Counted from the stretch's first letter, positions 1 to 23,888 are shown. The stretch: DNA of 39,700 bases from Saccoglossus kowalevskii (GCF_000003605.2 NW_003107610.1:6819-46518), one strand, 5' to 3'. Made by a program: numbers and translations. Notes: generated from the letters alone by a model not told the origin.

Positions 1-974
1 GTTTTACCGAGATGTTCCAAACAATGTATCAATATCATTTTGCAAATAACTCAACTTTCGTCACAGCCTCAAATCATTTTGGCCAAATTTGGAAAACATC
101 ATTAAATATGCTAATGTAATCAGCAAGATAATGATGGCTGATGAAAAAGAAGAAAAAACATAATTTACCACTGACTGTCAAAGTTAATGATATGTCAACA
201 ATTCTGGTCATTACTGTAGTAATTCATGTGTATCTGGCATGTTATTTTTTAGAATAATTAAACAGATGGTTAACAAATGTTGGTTTTAAAATTTGGGTGG
301 TTCCACAAATTTTACTGTGAGCTGTTAAAACATGAGATATAATCCATTCTGAAAAATTTCATGTGTGCGCATCAGTAATTGACAAATTAATTGTCAAAGG
401 TTGTTGTGTCGCTTCCTGTTGTTATAGGACTCAGAGCGACGTACACAACGCATGTAAAATACCCAAAATAGAAACACATACTGTGTGATAACCACCACCC
501 TTTAGTTTAGTTGTATATTGTTAGCAAAAAGCCACTATCGTTTTCATGTATATATGTATAGTGTATTTTACGCACATCGTATGTGTTACATGGTCCCATA
601 TCAAATTATGTAAATCACTTAGTTTTGCTTTCGTGATATGATGAAAAAAAAATTCACGAAAGTTGCTGACAATCTTTGTATTATGGCCCAAAAGAAATTT
701 TCAATGCAAAACAATTTTGCGATTTTTTTGTTAACCTGCGAAACTTGTTCTCACTTGTGTGAGTTGGCCATCATAATTTAAATATTAGTTACGTTCTTTT
801 GTTGTTATTATTTTAAAACTCTTTTTTACTGTATTTTCCTTTGTAAATCTATTTACACGGAGGCAATAAAGTTATTATTATTATTATATTTTCTGCTACC
901 ATTTCAAATATGTTTATCTGAACAAAGGCTGCTTGTTGAAATCATCAATATATGATATTTACTAGGCACAGCAG
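1..974 (+). other. PRPF3 intron (left edge of window)
   Basis: No coding exon is recognisable here. The PWI-domain exons of PRPF3 are not visible, so this is read as intron leading to the acceptor at about 969-974. It contains one small inverted-repeat element (396-502) and otherwise AT-rich sequence. Confidence 0.6.
396..502. mobile_element. Small TTAA-type MITE, copy 1 (divergent)
   Basis: The left end reads AAGGTTGTTGTGTCGC and the right end ACCACCACCCT followed by TTAG. These are imperfect inverted repeats resembling the ends of the elements at 18858-18982 and 35108-35163. It lies in a PRPF3 intron and has no coding capacity. It is the most diverged of the three copies. Confidence 0.5.
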
Positions 975-13047
<12,073 letters not shown>

Positions 13048-13484
13048 CCTCTCACCCCTACATAGTGAATGGAACAACCCTGAATATGAAATGAACTCTG
13101 GAACAAGCCTTACATCATCTTGAATATATCTGTGTATTCACTATGGACTTGTGTGAAGTGTTATATCTTTGAACCTGACATATGTGAGACAGCTAATTAG
13201 TGGTCGGACTGGTACCATCAATGGCCTGCCGCCTACTATATCCCATTGTCCAAGTTCCCAGTTTTTGGCAACGTCAACATCAGTCTGCATTCTGATGGAA
13301 TTGATTTTTTTTTATTTCATGGATTTGGATCATTTTGAAAACCTTGTAATGACATTGGGTGTGGATAGATCACTTGCACTGGTACCAAAAAACATTATTT
13401 GTGCCCATTTGATCGCAGTCCAATAATAGGGACTTGCGGACTGATCAAATTATATCTTGGGATACATTCATTTCCAGATCAAAT

Positions 13485-13765
13485 TCAAAATGGCTGGCTG
13501 GTTGCCATTTTGTTAAGATTGCTATTCTCGACTGATTGTGTAAATCATACAGCATGTTCCACAAATGTATTTGTTTGATGATCCAAATCTAAATAGCTGA
13601 ATGGCGGCCATTTTAATGTTAAAAATTCATCAAACTCTAGCATTTCTGAAATTCCAGAACTAGGATCTTTGTCTGGCATGGACAAAACTTCGAACTGTGA
13701 TGCACATCATTCTGTTTTTTAGATCAGATTCAAAATGGCCGACGGATTTCCATTTTGTTTTTAAA
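13485..13765. repeat. Decayed copies of the 253-bp repeat core
   Basis: Three spaced motifs resemble the core of the 3766-4720 array: TTCAAAATGGCTGGCTGGTT near 13485, GCTGAATGGCGGCCATTTTA near 13597, and TTCAAAATGGCCGACGGATT near 13730. They follow AGATC or GATCC as in the array (GATCAAAGATGGCC). This indicates one dispersed family, tandem in the PRPF3 intron and degraded here. Confidence 0.6.
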
Positions 13766-14107
13766 TTAAGTTCTGAAGCCATACCTGTGACATGCCCTGA
13801 CCGTTTATGTTAAAATATAACAACTCACGAAAACTATGTAATGCAAATACTTGTCACATACAAATGTAGACAGTTCCATGTAAACAACTTGGTCATCCAG
13901 AATAGTGGATGTAATGATGAATTTACCCGACTTGACCAATAGGTGTTGGCTATCATTAAAACACAAACGCTGTCATTGTCATTTCAAAACTAAAATGACA
14001 AACTTGTGTAATAACAAACAGTATGTACATTCATCATGGGCCATATTTTGCTGAACTTTTTTGCTCTCACCCCAACGTCACCGATTCTATGTAAGTTACT
14101 GGTAATC

Positions 14108-14521
14108 TTAAAGGGGAACCGCTCAATTCCATGGATTGCACCACGTGCTCATCGGTGATTAACTTCACCTCTGTCCACTAAGTAAATGAATGCTTATTAT
14201 GCTCGCTTACACAAACTGTGATTGACAGGCATTTTGCATACATTAGCCGCCATTTTAAACTCAGGATTTGTACTTGTCACGGCACGTTTCGACCGAAAGC
14301 TACTACATGTATACATCAAAAGCCCAACCAGATGAGTGTAATCGCTAGCGTACATATTCATGCCTCCGTAGAAATGTATTTGGAATCACAGCTTGATCTC
14401 TAAACATCGTAAATAGCACATTTCCTGGAGCTCCCGCCATGATGTGAGCGGCTTGGTTTGGATTAGCATACTAATTTCGGTGGCCATCTTGCCCCTATTT
14501 ATAGTATCGGTTCCCCTTTAA
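14108..14521. mobile_element. TTAA-flanked MITE, family A copy 2 (longer form)
   Basis: The ends are TTAAAGGGGAACCGCTCAAT and ATAGTATCGGTTCCCCTTTA, good inverted repeats flanked by TTAA. Internal sequence matches 7718-8045 closely (for example TTAGCCGCCATTTTAAACTC). It carries about 86 extra bases at roughly 14148-14233. At 414 bp it encodes no transposase; the short ORF 14218-14403 is not a real gene. Confidence 0.87.
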
Positions 14522-16196
14522 AAATATACCCTATATTTTTTGGTCCAGATATATGACTGCTTCATCAGTAAATGAGTGATTCATAGCAGTATTTTTTTTT
14601 TTTCACAAACTGCAATGAGAAGATTACAGTGTTACATCATGGATGCAGATTTATATACTTTCATTGTTTTAATAGCAGAGTTACACTTTCTCTAGTTGCT
14701 AGGCTACCATGTTTGTCTCGCACACAAAAACCTCTGGTCATCAACAAGAATATGTTGTTTGACGTCAAGATTTTTTGTGTTTCCCAGTTTTGTACCAAAC
14801 ATATTAGTTTTGCATTGTATAGGCATACAGGCCGCTTTTTGAATGTTCATAAAGTCAATGTCAAGGGTGTAATATCTTGCGTAAATTGTCAAGTCTTACA
14901 AAATTATTACGAATTACACAATCACAAGACAAGCCAAATTAGGGACAACATCAACAGTTCAATGTAGGGTAAAAAAACTTAATACCTTTAGTTGTTTGTT
15001 TTCATCTCTTTTTGGTATGGTCCATGCAAAGTGTGTAATTTTATGTTTAGAAATGCAGTAATATCTCTCATCACCTACTGCATTCTGGGACACCATTGGT
15101 TAAAAAACAAGTTTAATTGACGCACATGGAATTGGTATCACTTTCAAGCCATAAGAATTTGCATCTCCGTGGGATGTTCATTGCATATTACTGTTCATGG
15201 TTATGAAAGATGCATACCCTTGTTATTCCTTTACGAAAAATAACTTACTGATGAGCATGACGTGTGAATTCATAAATTCTTGGTATCTGCATTATCTCTG
15301 ATCAAACTTAGCTTGACTGGTTAAAGGGTTCTGAAAATTCACCCATGACCCCTCCCCCTCTCTAAATCTGTGCATGCCTTGAAATGCAACAGAATGTAAA
15401 ACTCAAAATATTGTCTGTAATAGTTTCTATGCATATTTTTGCACAATGTGTTTTGGTATTTCCCCAGTAATGTGTTCAATCCTACCATCAGGTACTTGTG
15501 ATGTAATCTTCCATCTATTGGTACACTCTACTATGTACGAGTTAATACAGGTTATTGTAATAAAAAAAACAAAAAATTATTTTATGTCTGATCTTATTTA
15601 TTTCAATTATAGAAGACAAGATGATCAGTTATTTAGTGAAATTATTTTTAAATAATACATTGGCACAAATACACATACAAAAGAGAAAATTTTTTTAACT
15701 CATAAATGCGATGAAGAACTTTGAAATCATACATAAACTGTACACAGCGACAGTATCTCTATATGATTTTACTTATATCGGTTAATCCCACCAGTCTGAA
15801 CAATAGGATCTTGTTATTTATAAGTCTTTGGCGAGTCGCTTTATGCTTCTTTATTGAGAGTCAATAGTACCCTGATATATCACTGTAATTGTAATATCAA
15901 GACAATGAAATGACTATTCTTTTTTATTGTTACTTGATGTGCATACTGGGTTCTCAAAGAATCTGTAGCATTCACACAATTTAGTTTTCTATATTTCATA
16001 GATAGATATAAAACAGTAATTAGAACTCTTGGATCACTTTAGCGAGCGAGTTGTGAGTTGCTGTGTCACATTGGTGGCCGGTTCACTCGTTTATAAATAA
16101 ATAAATGGATCATCAACAACTACTCGGGGGGTGGGGTAATTATTTTGGGGGATAATTAACATTCCTTATTGGTAATAGCACTTCCTAAGAAGTTAA

Positions 16197-16379
16197 TAGT
16201 GTAAATGCATTCACTATTCGCTTGGATTTGATTTCGCTATTTTCGCTCTAATATGTGAAATCTGCTAAATTAAATCTAAATTAACATGTAAAATAATAAT
16301 AATACAAATTTAAGAAGTTGAAAACCTGCTGAATATGATCAGAATATTAAAATAGTGAAAATAAATGGTTTACATTACA
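16197..16379. mobile_element. Possible degraded family B/C MITE
   Basis: TAGTGTAAATGCATTCACTA on the left loosely mirrors TGGTTTACATTACA on the right. The interior has TTCGCTATTTTCGCT and GCTGAATATGATC, vocabulary shared with families B and C. It is too decayed for secure ends. Confidence 0.4.
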
Positions 16380-16450
16380 ATGTACATGTTAAAGTGAAGT
16401 GTTCAGTAAATCTTTTAACACTATGGCAAATTTGCATACGAGAAAAGTGT

Positions 16451-16654
16451 TACTGCAAAAGGGTTAATTATTCACTGGGTTTTAATTTTGCTTATTTCGC
16501 TGACTGGAAAATGTGCTAAATTAAAACCCAGTCAAATGGAGCATAGAACACATTATCTAAATGATAAAACCGTGAATTTAAAAACCCACTGAATATACCT
16601 TAAATGGTAAATCAGCGAAATTTAAACCCAGCGAAAATCAGTCATTTTACAGTA
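16451..16654. mobile_element. TA-flanked MITE, family C copy 2
   Basis: It begins TACTGCAAAAGGGTTAATTA, ends GTCATTTTACAGTA, and is highly similar along its length to 6417-6627. It is non-coding and lies just beyond the 3' end of KTI12. Confidence 0.8.
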
Positions 16655-16713
16655 TCATATGTTTGTGCTGCCTGGCAATGCCTGGTAATAACAGTGCCAT
16701 GGTTTCTTTGAAT

Positions 16714-19700
16714 TCATTGCACACTATTATTAAGATATTGTACAAACATATTAGCAATAAGTCGTGTGTTATTGACAGGATGTGTCTTGGTATAACTAAT
16801 AAATTGTCTTCTGTGTCTTCTTAGTTCAGATACGTTGTAATTGTGAATTAAATTAATGTGAGTATTGGTTAAGGAAATATATTATATACACTTAGACTAG
16901 AAACTATACTCTAAGCTCCCCATGAAATGAAACAGTGAAATGATACACACCCATGCACTGTACATTACAATAGTAAAAGGATATTTTATCTTTTGCATCA
17001 GGTATACTAATTTGATCACCTGGTACACTGGTTTTCTGAGCTTCTAATAAAACCTAATAAAACACAAACATAAAATACCCATCATTCTTTGTTGCTAAGT
17101 ATAAAGTTTGAGAATGCTTCGAGAACCGATAAATATATTGTAAAGCATTTAATTTTTTGCTGTAGTCAATTTTCGTGACATCCAGGTTTTATAGCATTTG
17201 TAAGATGAAATTTCGCAAAAATTCTCACTATACTATACTACCATAAAATCTGTATTTGAAGCCACATCTCCAATATAAGTCTCAAGCATTCTTTTTGAAT
17301 AATTGAGAACCAAACATTCACCATTTCTCATATGTGTAGATGCTCTAATAGAAGCTGCATCCCCTCTGTTGCATTGTACCATTTTAATAGAAGCCGTGGT
17401 TTCTAATACACATTTTACAGTACAACCAATTTTTGCAATTTTCACTGAAATTTGCAAAATTTAAAGTGGTTTTAAAGTAATATCTTAAAAATGGTGGTCT
17501 TCAGTATTTATAGAATATACCGGTAACCAGATGTTTTGAGCAATGGCTCTTTATGGGATGTATGATTACACTATTCACTATGGAGGGTCATTGCTCAAAA
17601 ATGTCTCATTATATTGAATAAATAGAAAGGATCACACACGACCGGTACAGTCAAATCTGTGTTAGTGACCACTTCCATATCAAGGTCACCTGTCTATAAA
17701 GACTATATTGATGAAGTCCCTTGGATGGTCACTATACACAGGTTTGACTGTACCACTGTCTTATATATCTTTCATATAAAAAAACAGTAAACAAGCATCA
17801 TGACTGAAACATTAAACTATGGCAACTGTGAGTTCAAAGGTCAGAGTTTAACTGGTGCATTCTATCATGGCTGTTTACTAGTATATTCAAACCTGTCTAT
17901 AGTGACCACTTTTAGGCAGTCTTAAAGCATAACATATGTCCAACCTGTGTATAAAGACCATGAGTTTCCTTGAGTGGTCACTATACACAGGTTTGACTGT
18001 ACACGTATATTACAGTGCGACTATAAATCTGTAAATAAATCTACCGATACTTACAGTGATCACATCTTGAGTTATTTTATCCAATTCATATAGGAAATTT
18101 GTGGATGATAAGGGTTGCTGCAAAACAAACCAAATTGTGATATTTAACATGTTGATTGGTAACTATCTCATGTGACTTGTTTATAGTTTATAGTAAAAAA
18201 AAAAAATCGAATGATGCTTTACTTTTACTATTAAGTTTATACTTTAGTGGTTTTATATAATACATAAAATAAAAAAAAAGAATTATTTTCTACTAGAATG
18301 GCCATATAATGCTTACACATTACTGGATTGATGGATTACGTAAATGTTGATTCTAATGTAATTCTTGCTGGCGGGGTTATACAAGTCCGTCTGCACTGTA
18401 CCTATGTTTCTGTTTCTGTTACTAACGTTGTAATAAAAGTGTTCTGAGTTAGAATACAACACAGCTATAAACAATATATGCTGCCTATTACTATTCATCG
18501 TCATTGACCTTTGATCACCTAATCCTGTACAAACTAAGCATTCTTTTTTCACCAGCCTTACATATCCATAGTATTCTATTGAACCCACAATGAATGCACT
18601 TGACAATATGGAAAATTACTAAAGGACTCATTCAAAGATAGTCTTTTTTCACTACACACATACCGACTGTGTTGAGAAGTTTGGCGGTGGCGCTTTCCTG
18701 TCGAATATTGCATCACATATCGCCTCGCATGGTACATCACTGTCTGGAAGAATTGTAAATAATGGCGAATCCCAGCGATTCCTGGAATCTGGTGCTTCAA
18801 ACCGCATCACTAATGCGTCAAAGCTAAATAAAGATAACACCAATATTCTCATTTAATAGGGCGATGGTTGTCGCACCATGTCCTGTTTGATATGGGAATG
18901 ATAGCAACGGATACAACGCGTGTAAAATACATTGTTTATTTACATGAAATTCAAACACGCGCAGTGCGACGACCACCGCCCTTTAAAATTACTCATCAAT
19001 GCAGCTTATCGTTAATTTAGAAAATAACAAATGAAAACCATTTGACCAATCATAGCAAAGATTTTGATGAAACAAACTTGGTATAATCCAATAGCGAATC
19101 ACAACTTCTCGTTTGAATTTGAATCTACATTATGAATATTCACACAAATTTACAGTATTTGTGGGTAATTCATTCATAATGAGAGTAATCTGTGATGCAC
19201 AAAAAATGTAACTCATTGATTTAACTTTTATTTTGTGTTTTAAAAGAAAACAATTCTTACATTTCTTGAGAATATTGTTCTGTTTTCTCTCGTTCCTTGT
19301 TCCATGCAGAAGCTGTATCCACAGCTAGCTCACAGTGAATCTGAATATAAATATTAATATTTAATAACAAGTTACTTTCATGTCAATAGACAGTATAGTG
19401 TGGATTAACCAACATCACCATTAGTATGTGGGACTTGTAGGGGTTCACCAATATCAGAGGGGGGGGGGTGATTTTGAAAAAAAAAATCAGCAGAGAAAAA
19501 AAAAAATAGGAAATACAAAATTCACCAGTATTATCAGTTGGCTCTTGCTCAAAACTGAGTGAAAATGGAAAAATAATTTTCACATAACTTTTACCCCCCT
19601 GAATTTCAAATGGTCAACCCCTTACAATTTGCAAATGTAGTTCTGACAAGTAATACCTGTTCATACTATGAGGTTATTACGAGGTTACCTTGAAGTATGC

Positions 19701-21080
19701 ATGAAGACAGTACAACGGAAATATCTACCGACGCGCAGCGGAGGTCGAAGCAACAGCGTACTGTCTGAGTGCATACTTTGAGGTATCCTCATAATAACCT
19801 TATTAATATACATCTTTTACTTCCAAGGATACATCATGGGAATGCTGAAATCCAAAAATTTTAGAACAGAATCAGCAAACTTCTTAGTGTGGCAGCCATG
19901 TTTGTTTTCATTATTAGAGGACGTTTACGCACATAATCATTCCATATTTGGAATTCGTATTTCCTTATATGGTAGGATGAAAATACACTGTAAAATACTG
20001 CAAAATTACGGCACGCTGTAACTTATGGCGTTACGGTGACAGATGTATAATAATATCCTTTTTTTGAAGTTCTGGTATTCAGTACATGTAAGATTAAATA
20101 TTATAATAAATATTTCACTAACCACACAGTGTGTTGTCTTTGCTGACTTGGAAACACAGTAAAATTCATAACGGCAACCTGTTAGCAATATACAAGTGAC
20201 ATATTAAAAATATTTCTGTTCTTTTCTAGCTTTTTTTTTTGATAAACCAGTGCTTGTATAGGGATGACTACAGAAGTGCAGTTTCACACAAAGTTGTTTC
20301 AGAAAATACAGAACTGTAGGTAAAAGAAAAGTTACAAAAAAACAAAATTTCAATCGATTCCAAATCGAGTGTAAAGCATGTAAAAAGGAAGATAAAAAAA
20401 GAATTTATTTATAAAGTAAAAAAAGAAAAAGCAAGCGCCCAACGTGGGGCTCGAACCCACGACCCTGGGATTAAGAGTCCCATGCTCTACCGACTGAGCT
20501 AGCCGGGCTACACGATTCAGGAATTCAATCGATCCGTTATCAGGTTTATGCACTTACCTTTAATGTAGTTCAAAGAATCTAGAATAACAACGTCGTCTTT
20601 GTTGATTTTTCTATAACAATTAAAAAATAGTAATTATGTTTCGTTAAAGTTAATTTCAGATTATGATAATTAAAACTATCGCGTCCGTGAAACCGGAAGT
20701 ATAACTCCCACAGTTTGGGCAGTGAGACGGATGGGTTATAGCAGTCTCACCTCTCAACATTTGCCTTCAGAGTTCCCCTGATGTCTTTCTCCCTCCTTGA
20801 ATCTAAGGTTGGAATTTAGAAGGATATGTGTTATTATATGTATGGGAATCAAACTCATTTCTAAACGTGAATGGCCGACAATGTCATTGACTCATGATTT
20901 ACCGAGTGACCGGAGTTTACATCTTTTACCTGCGTAAACGTAATTTCTGTCGACTCCAATTGAATGATCACTGACTATGTGAACATCCTTTGCCTTGTTG
21001 ACCTCTATGTATTTCTTTAGTTCTTCTGCTCGCTTCGTTTTGCCGCTACAAGGTAAACCACACATCAAAACCAAAGGCAT
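16714..21080 (-). CDS. KTI12: KTI12 homologue, Elongator-associated PSTK-like ATPase (complete)
   Basis: Nine exons join in phase on the minus strand: 21080-20930, 20802-20751, 20610-20558, 20178-20123, 19340-19261, 18823-18664, 18117-18055, 17053-16985 and 16857-16714 (stop TGA). They give 275 residues, within the usual range of invertebrate KTI12 proteins (human is about 354 and intronless). The start MPLVLMCGLPCSGKT places the P-loop GLPCSGKT at residues 8-15. DDVVILDSLNYIKG at 73-86 is the Walker-B-like strand. RFEAPDSRNRWDSPLF at 138-153 is the KTI12 signature. The C-terminus has RRQFISYTKTHP and ANMFVQYLNNS. Family knowledge: Kti12 binds Elongator and is required for wobble-uridine modification of tRNAs; its N-domain is related to the tRNA kinase PSTK. 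Eight introns: seven are GT-AG, and the last is an AT-AC U12-type intron. A tRNA gene lies in the intron between 20558 and 20178. Confidence 0.95.
16858..16984 (-). other. U12-type AT-AC intron (last intron of KTI12)
   Basis: After the exon ending GAT-AAA at 16985 the intron starts ATATCCTTT, the minor-spliceosome donor consensus. At 16876-16868 it has TTCCTTAAC, the U12 branch-site consensus, with the branch adenosine about 11-12 nt from the end. It ends in CAC before exon 16857. Length is 127 nt, phase 0. Splicing here restores the KTI12 C-terminus (NVSELRRHRRQFISYTK); no GT-AG pairing does so without losing or adding residues. Confidence 0.9.
17646..17752. mobile_element. Small palindromic MITE, family D copy 1
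   Basis: The left end TACAGTCAAATCTGTGTTAG and right end CACAGGTTTGACTGTA are inverted repeats of about 28 bp. The element is 107 bp, flanked by TA, in a KTI12 intron. GTGACCA and TGGTCAC are mirrored inside. Confidence 0.85.
17884..18001. mobile_element. Small palindromic MITE, family D copy 2
   Basis: The left end (TATTCAAACCTGTCTATAGT) has lost part of the ACAGTC terminus. The right end GTCACTATACACAGGTTTGA runs on to CTGTA and matches copy 1. It lies 130 bp from copy 1 in the same orientation, in the same KTI12 intron. Confidence 0.8.
18858..18982. mobile_element. Small TTAA-type MITE, copy 2
   Basis: AGGGCGATGGTTGTCGCAC at the left is mirrored by GTGCGACGACCACCGCCCT at the right, followed by TTAA. 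TTAAT precedes the left end, so the target duplication is nearly intact. The 125-bp element has a subterminal GCGTGTAAAATAC stretch also present in the 396-502 copy (GCATGTAAAATAC). It lies 34 bp upstream of the KTI12 exon that starts at 18823, on the intron side. Confidence 0.8.
19671..19800. mobile_element. Near-palindromic MITE/hairpin element
   Basis: The left arm AGGTTATTACGAGGTTACCT, continuing TGAAGTATGCA, is mirrored over about 43 bp by the right arm, which runs from GTACTGTCTGAGTGCATAC to ATAATAACCT at 19800. A loop of about 40 bp (GACGCGCAGCGGAGGTCGAA) separates them. It is non-coding, in the KTI12 intron between 20123 and 19340. No clear target duplication. Confidence 0.75.
20436..20508 (-). 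tRNA. tRNA-Lys (anticodon CUU)
   Basis: The 73-nt minus-strand sequence starts GCCCGGCTAGCTCAGTCGGT. It has anticodon loop ACTCTTAA (anticodon CTT), T-loop GGTTCGAGCC, and acceptor stem GCCCGGC pairing with GTTGGGC before discriminator G. Both internal Pol III promoter boxes (A: TAGCTCAGTCGG; B: GGTTCGAGCCC) are intact. No tRNA intron. It is essentially the canonical metazoan tRNA-Lys-CTT. It is nested in the KTI12 intron between exons ending 20558 and starting 20178, in the host orientation. A 3' Pol III terminator is plausible from the T-rich minus strand just past 20430 (TTTTTCTTTTTTT). Confidence 0.97.
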
Positions 21081-23888
21081 GATGTTTCAACTTCGAGAAC
21101 GCATATACTGCCGTTGAGGGCGTACTTCGAATTCCGTCACTAAACAATTCAATGTTGAAAAGATTTTTGAAAAAAAAACAGAATAAGGGAATATCTATTC
21201 TTTTCTTACGTATATTGTTCATTGTCATTCTACAAACACTATTTATTGTAAGATTTCCACTGATAAGTTTTTTTTTTTTAATTCTTGATCTATTCCGACG
21301 TTGTCTCCCAACGAAACAATCCCAATTTCCAAAGCACTTTATGTACCTGTACACAAAGTAAGTTTTTGACGATTGAAAAAAAAAACTGTGCGAAAACCTC
21401 CCTTGCAAACGTATTTTCTTTTTTTGCAAATTGCTTGTTCTACTTTTCAGACAAACGTCCTGGTTTCCAATAGAACACATTTGCCTCCTTTGCAGACGAA
21501 TTCCGGGTAATGAAATTACTTTTGTCCTCTCCTCAACTTTGAAAACAAACGTCTTGACTTTCAACTTAACAAAACATTTACTGTCTTTGAAGACGACTTT
21601 CCCGTCTTCACAATTTACTTTTCAGAGTAGAAACTTTTATATATCTTTTCTGACTAAAAGTCTTCCAATAATACCTGTCTCCACATATAACTATTCCGTC
21701 TTCTCAAATCAAATGTTATTTTTCGGTACAACATTCTGTCTTTTTTAGGGGTTGACCATTGGAAAACAACCCTGGGGAGGGGGTAGAACTACTGTTCACT
21801 TTTACTCACGGTGATGTTATTGTATCTTTTTATTTTTGCTTTTATCTTTCAAGCATGTATGAAATTTTATTTTGTTTCTGTAAATTTCACTGTAGAAATA
21901 CTTTTCTTCAAGGTTTTACTGATTTTGAAAACCATGTTCCAGACTAATTTTCAGATGCCCTAAATGAACTTTTCGTCCTTTAAAACTATTCATTCTTTAA
22001 AACTAAAACATTCTGGAGAAATATACAAGCCTTTTTTGCTTTTGCAGTCTACTTGTCAGAATTTACAATGTTTTGTCAGGCGACTTTTTTTCACACAGAA
22101 CAGATCTGGGTAATGGTATACAAGACATTTTCACACATTTTATTATGATTCAAGAAAAAATTACATGCATTTCACATTTAACATTTTCCTACCAGAATAA
22201 GCAAAGCCTTTGTCTCAAAGAATATATCGTCTATTAAGACTTCTGGTCACCTATCAAATTTGCCACGTCTGAAAACAACTACCGGGGTATCCCATTTTTG
22301 CAACTACTACATCTCACTCTTCCACAACAAATTTCTCACCTTAAGTAAACCATTAGTCTTCTTGATATTTCAGACTTCTCAATAAAACAGAATTTTTACT
22401 TCTTCCGAGTTAACTTTTCCACCTTTTGAATGACGTTCTTCGAAAACTACTTCTCAGTCTTTCTGACAACTTACTTATGTACATACATATACAGTATCTA
22501 TAAACCCCCAATTATTATTACCATGTTTATGGAGACCATATAAATACTAATATACTTTTGTAATTAAATTCATTATTGCAACACTAATTTTTATATATTT
22601 TATGTTGGGGTAGTATGTTACCCACAGGTTTTTTTTACATATGTGCATATTCGACAGCATATAGCAGTGACAATACATTGTGTCAAAATCCGTCTATAAT
22701 AATTCATTTTAGTAATAGTCAACAGTGTGATTTTTTCAGTTAACTGTTTTTTGAGAAAAAAAAAACACAGTAAAATATGCGTAAAATCCTATTTTAACAG
22801 TAGATTTTAAAGACCACAATTTTTCAATACGTTTAAACATCAAAAAGTACTTTTAAGATATTTTTTTCACCCTATGTCACGAGAAAATGCAATAAATCAG
22901 CCAAACATGTTATTTTCATCGTATTTTATTGATCGATTTTCTCTGAACAGAGTATGGTAACCACGTATTTTTATTTCATTTTCTTAATCCTTGCAGGTTT
23001 TTTGTGATATGTTTTTAAATAGTGACTATGAAGAGTGATTCATGATCTATAAATTACTAGTACTTCTAGACTTTGGAGGCAAAAGTGACAATTGGTTGTT
23101 GACAAATCAAAATGTAATTTGCAACCAAGTAGCAGAAGCAACCACCACCTCTTATTCATTCATTCATTCATCCATCCATCTATCTATTCATCCATTCAAT
23201 GCGCAAATAAAGTTTACACAATTTATCTATTATAAATATGTATTTAATACATGATAATTGTTGGTTACAAAATCCAAACAATCCATTGATTGACATAGAT
23301 TAAAGAGCATTCAATTATTAGAGAACTATTTGATTGCCATAACAAAAATTCACAGCGATTGGGATGACTGAAAACAAATGACTTTTGGGTTTACTGGTAA
23401 CTATGTCTATGTGATGTGACAATTTCTGTCTTGATTTTGTAGTCTTTTCTTTTCATAAATTGAAATGTACAAAAAATAAAATGCCACACTTGAGTTGAAT
23501 CATTTATAAAATGATTTGATTTGTGAAAAACACCCAACAGCAAACATGCTGCTTTCTGATTGGTTTGAATTTACCCTTTGACCCCAACAGTTCTATTTAT
23601 AGTCTGTACTTTTCCACACGAAATTTTGAAAAAATTTCAAATTTTTTTATCAAAGACAGGAAGCAATGTCACATTTTCTCTGCTTGGTTCAAAATTAAAA
23701 TTAAATCAGGTGAAAATACAGGAAATATGAATAAATTTAACATAATTTGAGCGGGAACAAGGGGTTAAAGAAAAGGTTTTCAGGAAGCAAGATGATTTTT
23801 GCAAATATAAATCAGCATATTTTATACCAAAACCTATGTTACTGGAAAAATTTGATTTCTTGACACTGCCCTCTAGTGGTCGGATCAA
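21081..23888. other. Intergenic region: KTI12 5' flank to FASTKD 3' end
   Basis: It separates two minus-strand genes. The KTI12 promoter and 5' UTR must lie at its left side. From about 21170 to 22480 the + strand is pyrimidine-rich and looks like a heavily decayed tandem repeat: motifs such as GACAAACGTCC, AAACAAACGTCTTG and GAAGACGACTTTCCC recur roughly every 30-70 bp. ORFs on either strand there (for example 21046-21564, minus) have no family resemblance. A short ATTC/ATCC/ATCT microsatellite lies at 23153-23200. The rest is AT-rich with nothing recognisable. Confidence 0.6.
23153..23200. repeat. ATTC/ATCC/ATCT tetranucleotide microsatellite
   Basis: A run of TTCATTCATTCATTCATCCA continues as CCATCTATCTATTCATCCATTC. 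It is short, imperfect and intergenic. Confidence 0.8.

Larger units (their letters stand above)
13048..16713. other. Convergent intergenic region between PRPF3 and KTI12
   Basis: The 3' ends of PRPF3 (+) and KTI12 (-) face each other here. No conserved coding sequence is seen; short ORFs up to about 112 codons (for example 14629-14967) resemble no family I know. The PRPF3 3' UTR must begin here. No AATAAA lies close behind the stop; an ATTAAA occurs at 13955-13960, only a weak candidate. The region carries decayed copies of the GGCCATTTT-type repeat (13485-13765), a family A MITE and family C elements. Confidence 0.7.

Noticed and set aside
14218-14403. 61-codon ORF (and 7700-7927, its counterpart)
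   Set aside because: Both are readings through family A MITEs; the frames are not maintained between copies.
14629-14967. 112-codon plus-strand ORF in the intergenic region
   Set aside because: No recognisable domain, irregular composition, no splice or family context.
16820-16984. GT-AG solution for the last KTI12 intron (donor near 16969-16958, acceptor AG at 16821-16820)
   Set aside because: It would delete the VSEL part of the conserved VSELRRHRRQF segment and add residues not found in the family; the AT-AC U12 solution fits both phase and protein.
21046-21564. 172-codon minus-strand ORF upstream of KTI12
   Set aside because: It overlaps the KTI12 start in another frame, lies in a pyrimidine-biased decayed repeat and resembles no family.
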